Source: Winslowiella toletana | GTDB taxonomy: Bacteria; Pseudomonadota; Gammaproteobacteria; Enterobacterales; Enterobacteriaceae | Direction: 5' to 3' | DNA length: 64,000 bases | NCBI RefSeq assembly: GCF_017875465.1 | Contig: NZ_JAGGMQ010000001.1 | Coordinates: 2,108,001-2,172,000 of the forward strand | In this document: piece after piece, positions 17,752-27,901 of the stretch | How the letters are laid out: each line of letters begins with the position of its first letter | Numbering within the stretch: the stretch's first letter is position 1 | Made by a program: the position numbers and the translations under genes | Notes under the pieces: model-generated | Seen by the model: the letters and a program-made list of their open reading frames with translations, nothing else | Told to the model about the DNA's origin: nothing | The model's database searches: none

Positions 17752-18780
17752 TTAGTTGTCACGACGGCCGAAAATAGTTTCCAGCTGATGGACGCCATCC
17801 GGGGCCAGATCACGAATTATTTCCATAAAGTCCATTGCAACCATGCGCTGGACACGCTCAATCATCAGGGGCGCCGGATGGCTGGGCTCGTGCTGAGCAA
17901 AGTACTGTTTAACCTTTTCCAGCATCAGCTGGGCATCATCGCGCGAGGCGAGATTTACGCTGCGCCAGTCCTGTTGCGGCTGACGGCTTTTACTGCTGAC
18001 AGCCGGAGCGGCGCTGGCTTCAGGCTGACTGGCCGCGTCGTCTGACAATGTCGGGATCAGCGAGGTCACATCGGTGGTCTGACTCACCTGCGTCACCAGT
18101 TGCAGAGTGCGCAGCAGCTGCGTCATCTCCGGCACGCCGCTGCCACTCAGTTTTTCGGTCAGGAAGCTGCGTAATGTTTCCAGTGACGCCACAATCTGCG
18201 GCACCGCTTCGACACCAGGCATGCCGCCCTGCGCCAGCTCATCCATCAGCCGGGTACGGCCACCAGGATAATCGATCACGCCCGCTTTACTGCCATCCAG
18301 CAGCGCCGCAGCATCACGCAGGGTGATGGCATCGGCCGCGCTGCGTAACAGCGCCGACTGACGTACCGCGGCGGTCAGGCTGGAGTTGTCGCCGAGTTCC
18401 GCCAGCGCATTAATGCGGAAAAAGGGATCGGCTTCACCGTCGTACCACAGCTCAGGAAACAGTCCGTCCCAGTAGTTCTGCAGCGACTGGTTAATCAGAT
18501 GCAGGCCGCTGGCGTAGCCCGGCAGGCCTTTCAGCTGGGTCCAGGCCCGCGTCAGCGCCATCATCACGCGCAGATCTTTGGTGCGCGTCAGCAGACCGGT
18601 GGCCAGCTTCTCCACTTTGTTCCAGTCAGCCGGTTCAGCCGGGATAATCGTGTCGCCGAACTGCTGTTCCGCTTTGCCCTGACTGGCCTGATCCATCGCC
18701 ATAAAGTCAGCGTCATATTCCAGATTCTCCCCGCAGGGTGAATCGCTGCTTACCGGATCCAGTAAGGTATCTGTATTCAT
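17752..18780 (-). CDS. tssA: T6SS cap/baseplate organiser TssA
   Basis: TssA primes assembly of the tail and caps the distal sheath during elongation. The 342-residue protein has the N-terminal ImpA domain (SSDSPCGENLEYDADFMAMD near residue 12, and WNKVEKLATGLLTRTKDLR near 53) and a C-terminal segment with SRDDAQLMLEKVKQYF and HPAPLMIERVQRM. The length corresponds to the short TssA class. It lies between tagF and tssB in the same direction. Confidence 0.94.
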   Translation of the reverse strand: MNTDTLLDPVSSDSPCGENLEYDADFMAMDQASQGKAEQQFGDTIIPAEPADWNKVEKLATGLLTRTKDLRVMMALTRAWTQLKGLPGYASGLHLINQSLQNYWDGLFPELWYDGEADPFFRINALAELGDNSSLTAAVRQSALLRSAADAITLRDAAALLDGSKAGVIDYPGGRTRLMDELAQGGMPGVEAVPQIVASLETLRSFLTEKLSGSGVPEMTQLLRTLQLVTQVSQTTDVTSLIPTLSDDAASQPEASAAPAVSSKSRQPQQDWRSVNLASRDDAQLMLEKVKQYFAQHEPSHPAPLMIERVQRMVAMDFMEIIRDLAPDGVHQLETIFGRRDN

Positions 18781-18804
18781 CGGATTACCTGTGCATCAGA
18801 CAAT

Positions 18805-19512
18805 TTAGTTAAACATCGGCGGGTAGAGACCGTTACGGCCCGGTCGCGCGCCCCCGGCGGGGTCAAACAGCAGTGAAAATAGCTGACCGGTAAAGTTTCC
18901 GCTATGCACATGGGTATATAACGGGTAACCGTCACTCTGGTTAGTCCACCAGAAACTGGTGTAGTGTTGCGGCGAGAAGCAGTCGGAAACCTGCTGCCAG
19001 CTCAGGGTGCACTCCTGCGCTTCGCGACCAATGATATCCAGAATATCAGAGGTGGTTTCTGCTGCTGGCTCAGCCAGCGGCGGCAGCCCCAGCAGCACAC
19101 TGTCCAGTTGCTCGGCGGAGTAACCGTTGCGTACCGCATGATGCAGGGTGCCGCCCAGCTGACGATACCACTCGCCTGAGGCAGGTAAGATTTTGTCAGA
19201 CCAGTGCTGCGGCGAAAAAAATCGTTGCGCGCAGATGGGATAGTGCCGGCCGACGCTGTCGCGCCCCGGCATCAGGCAACCCATCTGCACCAGCTGACTA
19301 CCGAGCATCGGTGGTACGACAAAATTCCAGATCGGCGCATGACCGAACGGGCGGCTGACCTCCTGCCGCTCCGTCGCGTTCTGCCAGTTAAGCAGTCCTA
19401 CCTGAAACCAGTGTCCCCATTGATTCTTCAGCACCTCCGGAAAGCGGCGCTGCAAAAAATCGCCGGCGCTGGGCAACTTCCCGTACCAGCCAATTGCAGG
19501 GTAGTGACTCAT
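18805..19512 (-). CDS. tagF: T6SS post-translational repressor TagF
   Basis: TagF proteins inhibit T6SS activity, often by binding Fha, and antagonise the PpkA pathway. The product (235 residues from the chosen start) opens MSHYPAIGWYGKLPSAGDFL, the diagnostic TagF/ImpM motif, and continues VVPPMLGSQLVQMGCLMPGR. The ATG at 19512 has AGGA at good spacing; another ATG seven codons upstream would overlap the end of tssM. Together with PppA and Fha it shows that the threonine-phosphorylation control circuit is present, except for the kinase. Confidence 0.92.
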   Translation of the reverse strand: MSHYPAIGWYGKLPSAGDFLQRRFPEVLKNQWGHWFQVGLLNWQNATERQEVSRPFGHAPIWNFVVPPMLGSQLVQMGCLMPGRDSVGRHYPICAQRFFSPQHWSDKILPASGEWYRQLGGTLHHAVRNGYSAEQLDSVLLGLPPLAEPAAETTSDILDIIGREAQECTLSWQQVSDCFSPQHYTSFWWTNQSDGYPLYTHVHSGNFTGQLFSLLFDPAGGARPGRNGLYPPMFN

Positions 19513-19523
19513 GGTGATGTCCT

Positions 19524-22500
19524 TTAAGGGCAAGAGAACCCGGGAAGCTGAAACGGGTTGCGAATACTGTTGGGAGTAAACTCCAGTGTGACCTGATGGC
19601 CATCCAGCGAGAAGGTCGCCTGACGACTCAGACTGCCGCTGCCAGCAGTCTGTCGCGCCTGATCGAACAGTCGATTAAGCGCCCAGGGGCCGTTGGTCAC
19701 CAGCGTCGAGGTGGTGCCGTTGGCCAGTCCCAGCGACAGGCGTACCTGATTGGTGCCGCCACTGCCTGGCCAGCTCATAAGTTGCTGAGCCTGCGGGCCG
19801 TGACTGTAACGCAGCAACTGACCATCCACATCCAGCGTCATCGACAGAATATCGTTATCCATCCGCACGGTGCGGATGGTGACGCGGAATGACGGCGTGG
19901 TGGCGCCATTGGCAAAGAAAGCATCACGGATGCTCTGTGCCTGCTGGAACGGCCGCAACACACTCTCGCCGCCCGGCAGGGTTTTACCGTCAATGCCCGG
20001 CGCAATACGCCAGCGCGCCTGGGTGGTGTCGACTTTTCCGGCCAGATTGTCACGGAAGAAGGTGTCCATCAGTCCGCTGCCCGGCGCAAACATCCGCGCC
20101 AGGTCGTCCGGCGTCACTTCGGTGCGCGCACTGCGCACCAGCGGATAGCGTCCGGCAATCGCCTGACGGCAGAAACCACCGACTTCCACATCAACCCGCT
20201 TGCGCATATTGTCCAGCGCCCGGCGCTGAGTATCGGCACTGGCGCCAACCGCCAGGCTGGAGAACATGCCCTGCAGCGAACCCGGCAGACGACCGGCGCT
20301 GGCCTGCAGACGACTAATCGCTTCACCGTTTGGCGCCGGCATCCCGCTGTTAGCGGCATCCTGTACGGCGGTCAGATAGCGATAAAGGTCATCCACCTGC
20401 TTGAGAAAATCATCAAATACAATCACCTTCCCGCCTTCCTGCAACGGCTGCGCCAGTTCCAGCAGCGGGGCATAATGTTGCGTGACTTTCTGTTCCGGCG
20501 TTTGCGGTTCAGCGGCGCTGTTACTGTCGCGCGCACCAAACAGTGAACGCAGCGTACGGGTGGCGCTGTTGTCGGTGTCCGCTTTTTTGCCCGGCTCCTG
20601 CGGCGTCACACTCTTTTCCAGCACCAGATAGCGACTGATGCCAGTGACCAGCTGACGCAGCGGCGAGTTGCTGGCAGAGAGCAGGCGCGCACTGTTGATG
20701 CGCTGTGACAGGTTGGCGATATTGTTCAGCTCGAGATCCTGCAACAAGCCATCCCACTGACGGATATAGTCATCCATATACAGCTGACGTACCACGTTGT
20801 CGGTCTGGGCTTTATCACCATCTCTGGTGGCGCTGCCCAGCACCCAGACATCATCGGCATACAGCGCCGCAGTGACGCTGTCGATCTGCTTATCAAAACT
20901 GTTCCAGTAGCCATCTGGGGTATATAAACCGGGGATTCCTTCACTCAGCGGCTTGCCGCTTTTGCGGGTAAAAACCAGCTCACTCTGCGGCCCTCCCAGA
21001 GCCGCCAGCGAAACCGGTTTCAGGTTGTCATCATGTTCCAGCAGGCGCTTCAGGCGGCCATACACCCGGTCGGATAACGGCATGCGCGCAATCAGCGCCT
21101 GTTCACGGGCAATCAGTCCGTCATCTTTAGCATAAGGCGATGACTGGATCTGCGTTTCCAGCAGCTGGGACAGATGCCATTCCAGCTGACGCAGTTGCTC
21201 GCGGGTGACGTTCTGCGGCAGGGTGCGCTGCAGATTTAACATCACCCAGGTATGGATAAACTTACCGTCATAGTGTTTTGGCTGATACAGCATCTGATAG
21301 GCTTTCAGCGCTTCATAACTGAAGTCGGCGTCACTGCCGTTATCATTGCGCAACCAGCCGGTGATTTGCTGCGCCACCTGCGGCAGCAGTAGCTGCTTCA
21401 GCGCCTTCTGATACAGCGCGCTGGTGGCGTCACTGACTTCACCGCCGCGATACAGCCCCATACGGCGGGTGAGCGGCGGGTTGTTGATATCAAACTGCTC
21501 GCTTTCCGGCAAATGCAGCAGACTGTTCAGATAAGGCAGCAATGCAAACAGATCGCTGAGATTACCGGCCTGTAATGCCTGCCCTTGCTGGTTTACGGTC
21601 GGCACTTTAGTGGAGACTTCCTGCAGATAGTTACGGTTATGGTTGTAACTGATAAACCAGAGGATGGCGGCAATCACCAGCGCCAGGCTTAGCAGCAGAT
21701 AACCTGACCACAGCACCGCGCGGTTACGCAGTTCCCACCAGCGGTTACTGCCCGCCAGACCCGATTCCGGGAACACCACATTTTCCAGCACATCACGCAG
21801 GAAGAAGCTTTGTCCTTTCACCGGCGGCACTGGCCCGCCCTGCTGATGTTGTGGCCCGTCGCCCCATTCAGTGGCTTTATTGCCGCTGTCATTGCCGGGC
21901 AGATTAAGCGCACGATTAAGCTCGCCCATCACTTTGTCAAACGGCTGGCCTTCCTGCGTGCCGCTGGCGAAGTAAATGCCGCGGGCAGATAACGACGTCT
22001 CAAAACCAGAATGAGCGAAAATCTGTGTCAGATAGTCACTCAGCAACGGACGCAGCGCTGCGAACTCCTGCGGGAACAGATAGCTTTCCGCACGCGCCTT
22101 GCCATCACGCTCCATCAGCATCACATCGGCCAGACCGGCGTCAAGGCGCTGCTGCAGCAAGGTATATTCATGCTCAAACGCCACCTGCAGATCGAAATTG
22201 CCGCTTTTCAGTTCAGCCCACGGGAAGGTGAATCCCCAGACCTGATCGCGTTTGGCTTTATCGAAACTGTCAAAATAGGCGGTAAAGCCTTGCAGTAAAT
22301 CGGTTTTGGTCACCAGCACATATACCGGGAAACGAATGCCCAGTTGCTCATGCAGTTCCAGCAAACGCTGACGCAGTGCACTGGCCTGCTGGCGGCGCTG
22401 TTCCGCGCTCAGCGTCAGCAGGTCCGAGACGCTGATGGTGATAATCGCGCCGTTAACCGGCTGGCGGGCGCGATATTTTTTCAGCAGTGAGACAAACTTG

Positions 22501-23147
22501 TTCCACTCGCTGGCATCTTGCTCACGCTGACTCTCCTGCGTGGTGTAACGTCCGGCGGTATCCAGCAGCACCGCTTCATTGGTAAACCACCAGTCACAGT
22601 TACGCGTACCGCCAATACCGCGTAGCGCGGTCTTGCCAAAACGATCCGCCAGCGGGAAATGCAGTCCGGAGTTAACCAGCGCGGTGGTTTTGCCCGCGCC
22701 AGGCGCGCCAATAATCACATACCACGGCAGCTGATAGAGATACTGGCGGCTGAAGCGACGCATCCACGAGGGCTTTTTACGCCCGGAGGTGCCGCTGAAG
22801 TGGGCTTTTCTCAGCAGCTGTGAGGCTTCGTTAAAGCGTTGCGCCAGCACCTGTTCTTCATCATTCAGCAGCGGCGTATCGCCGTCGGCGCTCTCCTGCT
22901 TACTCAGGCTGCTGACCAGTTTGCGGTTCAGCCAGGCATTGTGCAGGCGGGGGATCACCTGTCCGAAGCCCCAGACCAGATACAGCAGACCAATACTGAT
23001 CTGGCGGTTCATCTCCGGCTCTAACGGGCTGGAGCCATTAATGGCAAACAGCGGCCCTACCACCCAGATAATAAACGACAGCGCGGTGATGCCGAGGAAA
23101 CCCCAAAGCAAACGGCTGGAGAGTATGGAAAAAAGCGTATTCATCAT
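19524..23147 (-). CDS. tssM: T6SS inner-membrane complex protein TssM (IcmF)
   Basis: TssM spans the periplasm and links TssL and TssJ in the membrane complex. The 1,207-residue protein has two N-terminal membrane helices (about residues 10-35 and 43-65), a cytoplasmic NTPase-like domain with an intact Walker A (GAPGAGKTTALVNSG near residue 143), a third membrane helix near 475-500 (LLSLALVIAAILWFISY), and a long periplasmic part ending in the IcmF C-terminal domain. Length is normal. It directly follows tssL with a two-base gap. Confidence 0.96.
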   Translation of the reverse strand: MMNTLFSILSSRLLWGFLGITALSFIIWVVGPLFAINGSSPLEPEMNRQISIGLLYLVWGFGQVIPRLHNAWLNRKLVSSLSKQESADGDTPLLNDEEQVLAQRFNEASQLLRKAHFSGTSGRKKPSWMRRFSRQYLYQLPWYVIIGAPGAGKTTALVNSGLHFPLADRFGKTALRGIGGTRNCDWWFTNEAVLLDTAGRYTTQESQREQDASEWNKFVSLLKKYRARQPVNGAIITISVSDLLTLSAEQRRQQASALRQRLLELHEQLGIRFPVYVLVTKTDLLQGFTAYFDSFDKAKRDQVWGFTFPWAELKSGNFDLQVAFEHEYTLLQQRLDAGLADVMLMERDGKARAESYLFPQEFAALRPLLSDYLTQIFAHSGFETSLSARGIYFASGTQEGQPFDKVMGELNRALNLPGNDSGNKATEWGDGPQHQQGGPVPPVKGQSFFLRDVLENVVFPESGLAGSNRWWELRNRAVLWSGYLLLSLALVIAAILWFISYNHNRNYLQEVSTKVPTVNQQGQALQAGNLSDLFALLPYLNSLLHLPESEQFDINNPPLTRRMGLYRGGEVSDATSALYQKALKQLLLPQVAQQITGWLRNDNGSDADFSYEALKAYQMLYQPKHYDGKFIHTWVMLNLQRTLPQNVTREQLRQLEWHLSQLLETQIQSSPYAKDDGLIAREQALIARMPLSDRVYGRLKRLLEHDDNLKPVSLAALGGPQSELVFTRKSGKPLSEGIPGLYTPDGYWNSFDKQIDSVTAALYADDVWVLGSATRDGDKAQTDNVVRQLYMDDYIRQWDGLLQDLELNNIANLSQRINSARLLSASNSPLRQLVTGISRYLVLEKSVTPQEPGKKADTDNSATRTLRSLFGARDSNSAAEPQTPEQKVTQHYAPLLELAQPLQEGGKVIVFDDFLKQVDDLYRYLTAVQDAANSGMPAPNGEAISRLQASAGRLPGSLQGMFSSLAVGASADTQRRALDNMRKRVDVEVGGFCRQAIAGRYPLVRSARTEVTPDDLARMFAPGSGLMDTFFRDNLAGKVDTTQARWRIAPGIDGKTLPGGESVLRPFQQAQSIRDAFFANGATTPSFRVTIRTVRMDNDILSMTLDVDGQLLRYSHGPQAQQLMSWPGSGGTNQVRLSLGLANGTTSTLVTNGPWALNRLFDQARQTAGSGSLSRQATFSLDGHQVTLEFTPNSIRNPFQLPGFSCP

Positions 23148-23149
23148 CC

Positions 23150-24397
23150 TTAATTTCCTTGCTGCAGACCGTTTAGCTGCGCCTGAGTATTAGAGGGCGC
23201 AACCAGCAGAGTGATTTCAACACGACGGTTGCGGGCACGGTTTTCGGCCGAATTATTCGGCGCAATCGGATTAGAGTCGCCCCGCCCTTCAGCTTTAACA
23301 CGGCCAGGCTGACGCAGATGCTGTTGCAGCAGTTTCTGTACTGACTCTGCGCGTTCCAGTGACAGTTCATAGTTCGAGGCGAAACGTGCGCTGCGAATCG
23401 GCAGATTATCGGAGTAACCCGCCACCAGTATTTTGCCGCTGACACCATCCATTGCTTTGGCGATACGCTCAATCACCGGCTGGTAATTACCGCGTACCGT
23501 GGTGGAAGCGGACGGGAACAGGCCATCGCCTTTCAGCGTCACCACGCTCTGATCCGCCTCATCACGCACCGAGACCAGGCCCTGTTCAATTTCCGGACGC
23601 AGGAAGCTTTTCAAATCAAGGATTGCCGGTGGTCGCGGCGCCGGATTCTGGATCGTGACTTCCGGCAGCGAACTCTGGTAGATCGACGCCAGCACCGGTG
23701 TGGTGGCAGAGCCTAAGCGCCAGCTGAGGCCGATATAGAGCAGACAGGCCATAAAGCCCACCACAGCGGTCCAGGCCCAGAGCGGGATCACCGGACGCCA
23801 CAGTTTTTTCTGGGTCGGCTGGTCGTAAGGATGAGGAGAAAGCGGCGGCGCGTAAGCGCCGCGTACTGAATTAATCATCTGCAGCAGACGCTGGCGGATG
23901 GTTTCCAGCTGTGAGCGACCGTTATCCAGCACGCGATAACGCCCTTCAAACCCGAGCATCAGGCAGAAATAGATCAGCTCCAGCAGAAACAGATGATCGT
24001 GCGGTTTCTGCGACAGCTTGGCCAGCAGCTGGAAAAACTTCTCGCCGCCCCAGGTTTCATTATGGAAGGTGACCAGCAGACCGCTGCTGGGCCAGACGCT
24101 GTTGCCGCCCCACGGGGTCAGTGCGGCGGCTTCATCCAGCGCGGTACAGAGGCAGTAACGTGCGCCGACGATCGCTTCATAAGGTAAACCCGCGCTCTGG
24201 CTGCGCACTTCAAAGCGCTGAATCTCTTCAATTAAACGCTGACGCAGACCAGCAGGATCAGAATGGCTGACCGAATGGCGAATTTGGGGGATGGCATTTA
24301 ACAAAGGGTTGGCCGCAGCGACCAGTGCATTGTCGCGCCATGCACCCGCCATTCCGGCTTCTCTGCCGCCAGATTGTAATTCCTGCATAATTTTCAC
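23150..24397 (-). CDS. tssL: T6SS membrane protein TssL with C-terminal OmpA-like peptidoglycan-binding domain
   Basis: TssL (DotU/IcmH family) anchors the baseplate to the membrane complex. The 415-residue product has the DotU cytoplasmic domain (about 25-180, with RYCLCTALDEAAALTPWG), one membrane helix (about 196-217), and a C-terminal OmpA domain (about 300-400, with AGYSDNLPIRS and ENRARNRRVEITLL carrying the Asp and Arg needed for binding diaminopimelate). This makes it the extended, peptidoglycan-anchored TssL form. Confidence 0.96.
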   Translation of the reverse strand: MKIMQELQSGGREAGMAGAWRDNALVAAANPLLNAIPQIRHSVSHSDPAGLRQRLIEEIQRFEVRSQSAGLPYEAIVGARYCLCTALDEAAALTPWGGNSVWPSSGLLVTFHNETWGGEKFFQLLAKLSQKPHDHLFLLELIYFCLMLGFEGRYRVLDNGRSQLETIRQRLLQMINSVRGAYAPPLSPHPYDQPTQKKLWRPVIPLWAWTAVVGFMACLLYIGLSWRLGSATTPVLASIYQSSLPEVTIQNPAPRPPAILDLKSFLRPEIEQGLVSVRDEADQSVVTLKGDGLFPSASTTVRGNYQPVIERIAKAMDGVSGKILVAGYSDNLPIRSARFASNYELSLERAESVQKLLQQHLRQPGRVKAEGRGDSNPIAPNNSAENRARNRRVEITLLVAPSNTQAQLNGLQQGN

Positions 24398-24409
24398 TCA
24401 CCAGTTCAG

Positions 24410-25756
24410 TCAGACAGAGACGTCACGAACTGCCCAGAACGCCATGTCCAGGCCGGGAAACTCCCCTGCCAGATGCAGGGCAAAGGCACCAGATTTATCC
24501 ATTTCCTTCCACAGCTCACCGCCTTTTTCCAACTGGAAGTAGCTGTAGCCCGCATGCCATGGGATCTGCGGCGGTGCGGAAGGCATCGCGCGCAGCACCA
24601 TACCCGGCAACTGAAGCTGAACTAAATCACGGATCCTTGTTACCGGCGCCACCTTCATCTGCGCCGGGAAGTGCGTATTCAGCATCTCACCAGGCACATT
24701 GGCTTTTACCGCCAGCACAAACCCAAACTCGCGAATCATATTGGCGTCTGGCACCGTCGCCACATTCAGCCCGTGTGAGCGTTCAATAAGCGGCAGCTGA
24801 ATGGCGTTCTCTTCCATTACGATAGAGAGTCGCTGACGCAGCATCAGCACCAGCGCGTTAAAGCAGCGCGCCAGATCGTCATGGTCATATACCGGCAGTC
24901 CGCTGCCATCGCAGGAGCGCTGCGGTGTGTAGGTGCTCAGCTCGGTGGCCAGCGCCAGCCACTGGCTGAACAGCTGTTCCGGATGCAGTTGCGGCAGACT
25001 ATGCAGGTGACTGACCACGCCAATATGCTGGTTCATCAGCGCCAGCAGCATAAAGTCGACCATATCGGAGTTATTAAAACGCCCCGGCTGTTGTAAACGC
25101 TGGCCGATTTGCTGGCTACGCTGTTCCAGTAACCCCTGAATGTCATTGATAAAACTAAAAAGCAACGGATGCGCGATGCTGTTCAGCATTGGCGGGATAT
25201 AGGTGTTGTCGAGTCGCAACTGGCTGTCGCTGCGCTTCTCCACCACCAGCGCCACACCGATCGCCGTCCACTCCGCCGTCAGATCGCTTTCCAGCATCAG
25301 ACGCAGACGCAGCTGACCGAACTGCATCACTGCCGGCCCAATCGACATCGCATTGCAATCGTCGGCTTCCGCTTCAAAACTGATATGGCGGGCGAGCGAG
25401 TCGGCGGCTTCGCTAAAGATCACCTCTTCGCGGCCATCGCGGCGCGCCGGCAGCGCCAGCACCACCTTCTGTCCGGTCTGATTGTCATCAATCGCCAGCG
25501 GCGGTGGCGCCAGGCGGCTGTCGCTAAACGCAAACTGGGTGCCATCCGGCAAAATACCGCTGGCGCTGCTCAGGGCCACATTGCCGTGGCGCAGCATCGC
25601 TTCATCAAACTCAAGATGAAAGAAACCCCACATATACGGACGTTGTGCGGTTCCCCAGTCTCGCACCTGACTTAACAGGTAGCTTTCAGATTGCTGGAAA
25701 TGGTGGGGACGCAGGAACATACCCTCGGTCCACACCACTTTTGCTGCTTTAGTCAT
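24410..25756 (-). CDS. tssK: T6SS baseplate-membrane connector TssK
   Basis: TssK trimers connect the TssF/TssG wedges to TssL and TssM. The 448-residue product begins with the family signature KVVWTEGMFLRPHHFQQSES near residue 6 and contains YIPPMLNSIAHPLL. Length is typical. It lies 12 bases from tssL and 21 bases from tssJ, in the usual tssJ-tssK-tssL-tssM order. Confidence 0.97.
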   Translation of the reverse strand: MTKAAKVVWTEGMFLRPHHFQQSESYLLSQVRDWGTAQRPYMWGFFHLEFDEAMLRHGNVALSSASGILPDGTQFAFSDSRLAPPPLAIDDNQTGQKVVLALPARRDGREEVIFSEAADSLARHISFEAEADDCNAMSIGPAVMQFGQLRLRLMLESDLTAEWTAIGVALVVEKRSDSQLRLDNTYIPPMLNSIAHPLLFSFINDIQGLLEQRSQQIGQRLQQPGRFNNSDMVDFMLLALMNQHIGVVSHLHSLPQLHPEQLFSQWLALATELSTYTPQRSCDGSGLPVYDHDDLARCFNALVLMLRQRLSIVMEENAIQLPLIERSHGLNVATVPDANMIREFGFVLAVKANVPGEMLNTHFPAQMKVAPVTRIRDLVQLQLPGMVLRAMPSAPPQIPWHAGYSYFQLEKGGELWKEMDKSGAFALHLAGEFPGLDMAFWAVRDVSV

Positions 25757-25777
25757 AATCGCTTCCGTTTCAGGGCG

Positions 25778-26293
25778 TTAGTGGTTCTCTTTAACCATCC
25801 GAATCCCGCTGACATCCGCAATAATTTCGGCGTTCAGCTGATCGGAGGACCATTGCCACACTTTCCAGGCACTGCTTTCAGAGGGATCAGGTAATGGCAG
25901 CGAGAGTCGCCATTTTTTGCCATCCAGCGACTGGTACTCCGCCATGATGCCGATGTAACGCGCCTCAGCGGTGCTTTGTCCGGAAATCTTTTTACCGAGC
26001 TGACCCGGCATCAGGAAGAACTGCTCGGTATTAAGCAAATTGCCGCCCAGCACCGCCTGAGGATTGTTTTGCAGAGAGTAGAAATCCGCTGACATAAAAT
26101 CTGCATCCGATTTCAGCAACATCACACGCACCTTAAGCGGCGCGGAGTCGTTGATTTGCGGATGAGCCTGAAACTGTAAGCCGTAGCGAGAAGGGACGCT
26201 GTGTGAAGAGGAGATACAGCCTGTCAGCAGCACCAGCGCTGACAGGAACAGCGCCCGGAGAGCCGGACGCTGGAAAAAACGTAAAGTTATCAT
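25778..26293 (-). CDS. tssJ: T6SS outer-membrane lipoprotein TssJ
   Basis: TssJ is the outer-membrane lipoprotein that binds the periplasmic tip of TssM. The 171-residue product has a lipoprotein signal with lipobox LLTGC (Cys at about residue 26). The mature domain shows the TssJ pattern of strands (HPQINDSAPLKVRVMLLKSD, then ADFMSADFYSL) and ends with WSSDQLNAEIIADVSGIRMV. It stands immediately before tssK. Confidence 0.93.
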   Translation of the reverse strand: MITLRFFQRPALRALFLSALVLLTGCISSSHSVPSRYGLQFQAHPQINDSAPLKVRVMLLKSDADFMSADFYSLQNNPQAVLGGNLLNTEQFFLMPGQLGKKISGQSTAEARYIGIMAEYQSLDGKKWRLSLPLPDPSESSAWKVWQWSSDQLNAEIIADVSGIRMVKENH

Positions 26294-26313
26294 AGGTTAT
26301 CCGCCGACGCGGT

Positions 26314-26823
26314 TTAGTTGATAATCCAGGTGCCGCTGCTGCTGTTACGGCAGGCCTGGCCTTCGCCATTGACCGCCACGCAGGTTTTTTTGGCAGGCGC
26401 GGCACGACGCACACGACGGGCATCCGCTTTAACGGTTTTATCGTACAACTCACTTTTAACGCCGGCGCGCAGGGGCACGTAACCAATCAGTTGATCCTGA
26501 CCCGTTTCCGCAATGGCGAACCAGTTGTTCTCCACTGAACCCAGTACGGTAAAGGTCTGGCCATTTTCCAGCTGGCGCACCAGCTTGCCGCCGAAGCCCG
26601 GGGTGCTCATTACCGATGCTTTATACAGCGCACGATACTCTTCGTTAGCCGGGGTAAAGCTGGTCGGTGGCGTAATGGCGTGACGGTAAGTCAGGGTAAC
26701 GCCATCGACAGTGCTGGAAACGATTGTGTCATCGGTTACAGGCGGTGGTGGCGCCTTACAGCCTGAAACCATTACAACTAAAAGCAGAGAGAGCGCGATT
26801 TGAATTTTCACCATAATCCTCAT
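26314..26823 (-). CDS. SH3-domain lipoprotein at the head of the T6SS operon
   Basis: The 169-residue product carries a lipoprotein signal with lipobox VSGC (Cys at about residue 22), a bacterial SH3-like domain (about 70-120, with GGKLVRQLENGQTFTVLGSV and NWFAIAETG), and a basic, Cys-containing C-terminus (KKTCVAVNGEGQACRN). The start is uncertain: two ATGs three codons apart both lack an ideal ribosome site. SH3 lipoproteins accompany several T6SS clusters and may bind peptidoglycan or the membrane complex. The precise role here is unknown. Confidence 0.75.
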   Translation of the reverse strand: MRIMVKIQIALSLLLVVMVSGCKAPPPPVTDDTIVSSTVDGVTLTYRHAITPPTSFTPANEEYRALYKASVMSTPGFGGKLVRQLENGQTFTVLGSVENNWFAIAETGQDQLIGYVPLRAGVKSELYDKTVKADARRVRRAAPAKKTCVAVNGEGQACRNSSSGTWIIN

Positions 26824-27901
26824 GATTTGGCAGTTGATTGAAAAACAGAACTTTTTTTACATAGATGTTAATTCGGGCGCCATCAGGTACAGATTCTGAT
26901 TGCCCTCAGGTTTCAACAGGTAACGCGGATAAAGCCTCCTGAATAACACTCAGGAAACATAACAAAACAGGATTTAAGGGTGCTTCAGGGGATTAATGCA
27001 GTTTAAGACGATAAATGGGGAGATAGCAGGACCAGCGGAAATAAGATTGAAGAAAACATCCACTTTAAATTATCCAAAATCATCTTATAAATTTGGACAA
27101 AACACTGCTATCCGTAGGCCTTTCAGGGGGAAAGTTACCCATTTCATCATCACAAAATTAATCTGAACAGTCTGGCTAATATTTGAGCACATAACTTTAC
27201 AAAAAGATTACGCCAATATGAATTGTTATTGATCAGTGCTAATTTTGGCAATTAGGTTACAAATCATTGCCTTGATCTATAAAATTGGCACGCTACCGCC
27301 CTTGGGAAGCAGATTAATCCCAATATTGTAAATCAATAACCGAGGTTATTGTTCAGCGTTGTCGATCAGTTTACTGACTCTTTACACATTTACAACGGGC
27401 AGGTAGCAGAGAATCTCAATTAAGAGAAATTAATATTTTCGATTAATGTCAAATTTGGCTGTTTTAACCGCTTTTCTTTGAGGATAATCCTAGAAAACTG
27501 ATTTGAAAACAGTTGTTTTATTTCGTCATGGAATAAAAACCAGCTTTTTTGCGCCTAAATTTTATTAGAGCAAAAAAACACTCTGATATGGCTAAAGTGA
27601 CTAAAGTACAGGTGGAGGATTTCAGAGGGAGAAATGCGGTTAAGATCACGAATTCGGCGTCGGTAAAAAAATGTAATCACATTAAATTCGTATAAAAAAA
27701 CAGCAAAATAAAAGCCGGAACTGTAGTAAACCGTGGCTCTGCAAAGAATCCCGGACTGTAGTTAAACGATCTGAATGTAAGGCTGCACACTCTTTATTAC
27801 AGTTAAAGTTTTCGCGGTGCAGATGCAGCGCTATTTTCAGTGCCGGTTACTTCCCTGTAAACGCTGTGCGCCATCCGCTGCCGCAGACAAGTACCGCTGC
27901 G
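26824..27901. other. About 1.1 kb AT-rich region without genes
   Basis: This region separates the T6SS operon from the DUF2000 gene. No frame of credible length, tRNA or repeat array is seen on either strand. Numerous A/T runs are present. It must include the promoter of the tssJ-led operon; I cannot identify a convincing -35/-10 or sigma-54 site. Its length and low GC suggest silenced or regulatory DNA, or decayed genes. Confidence 0.6.
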
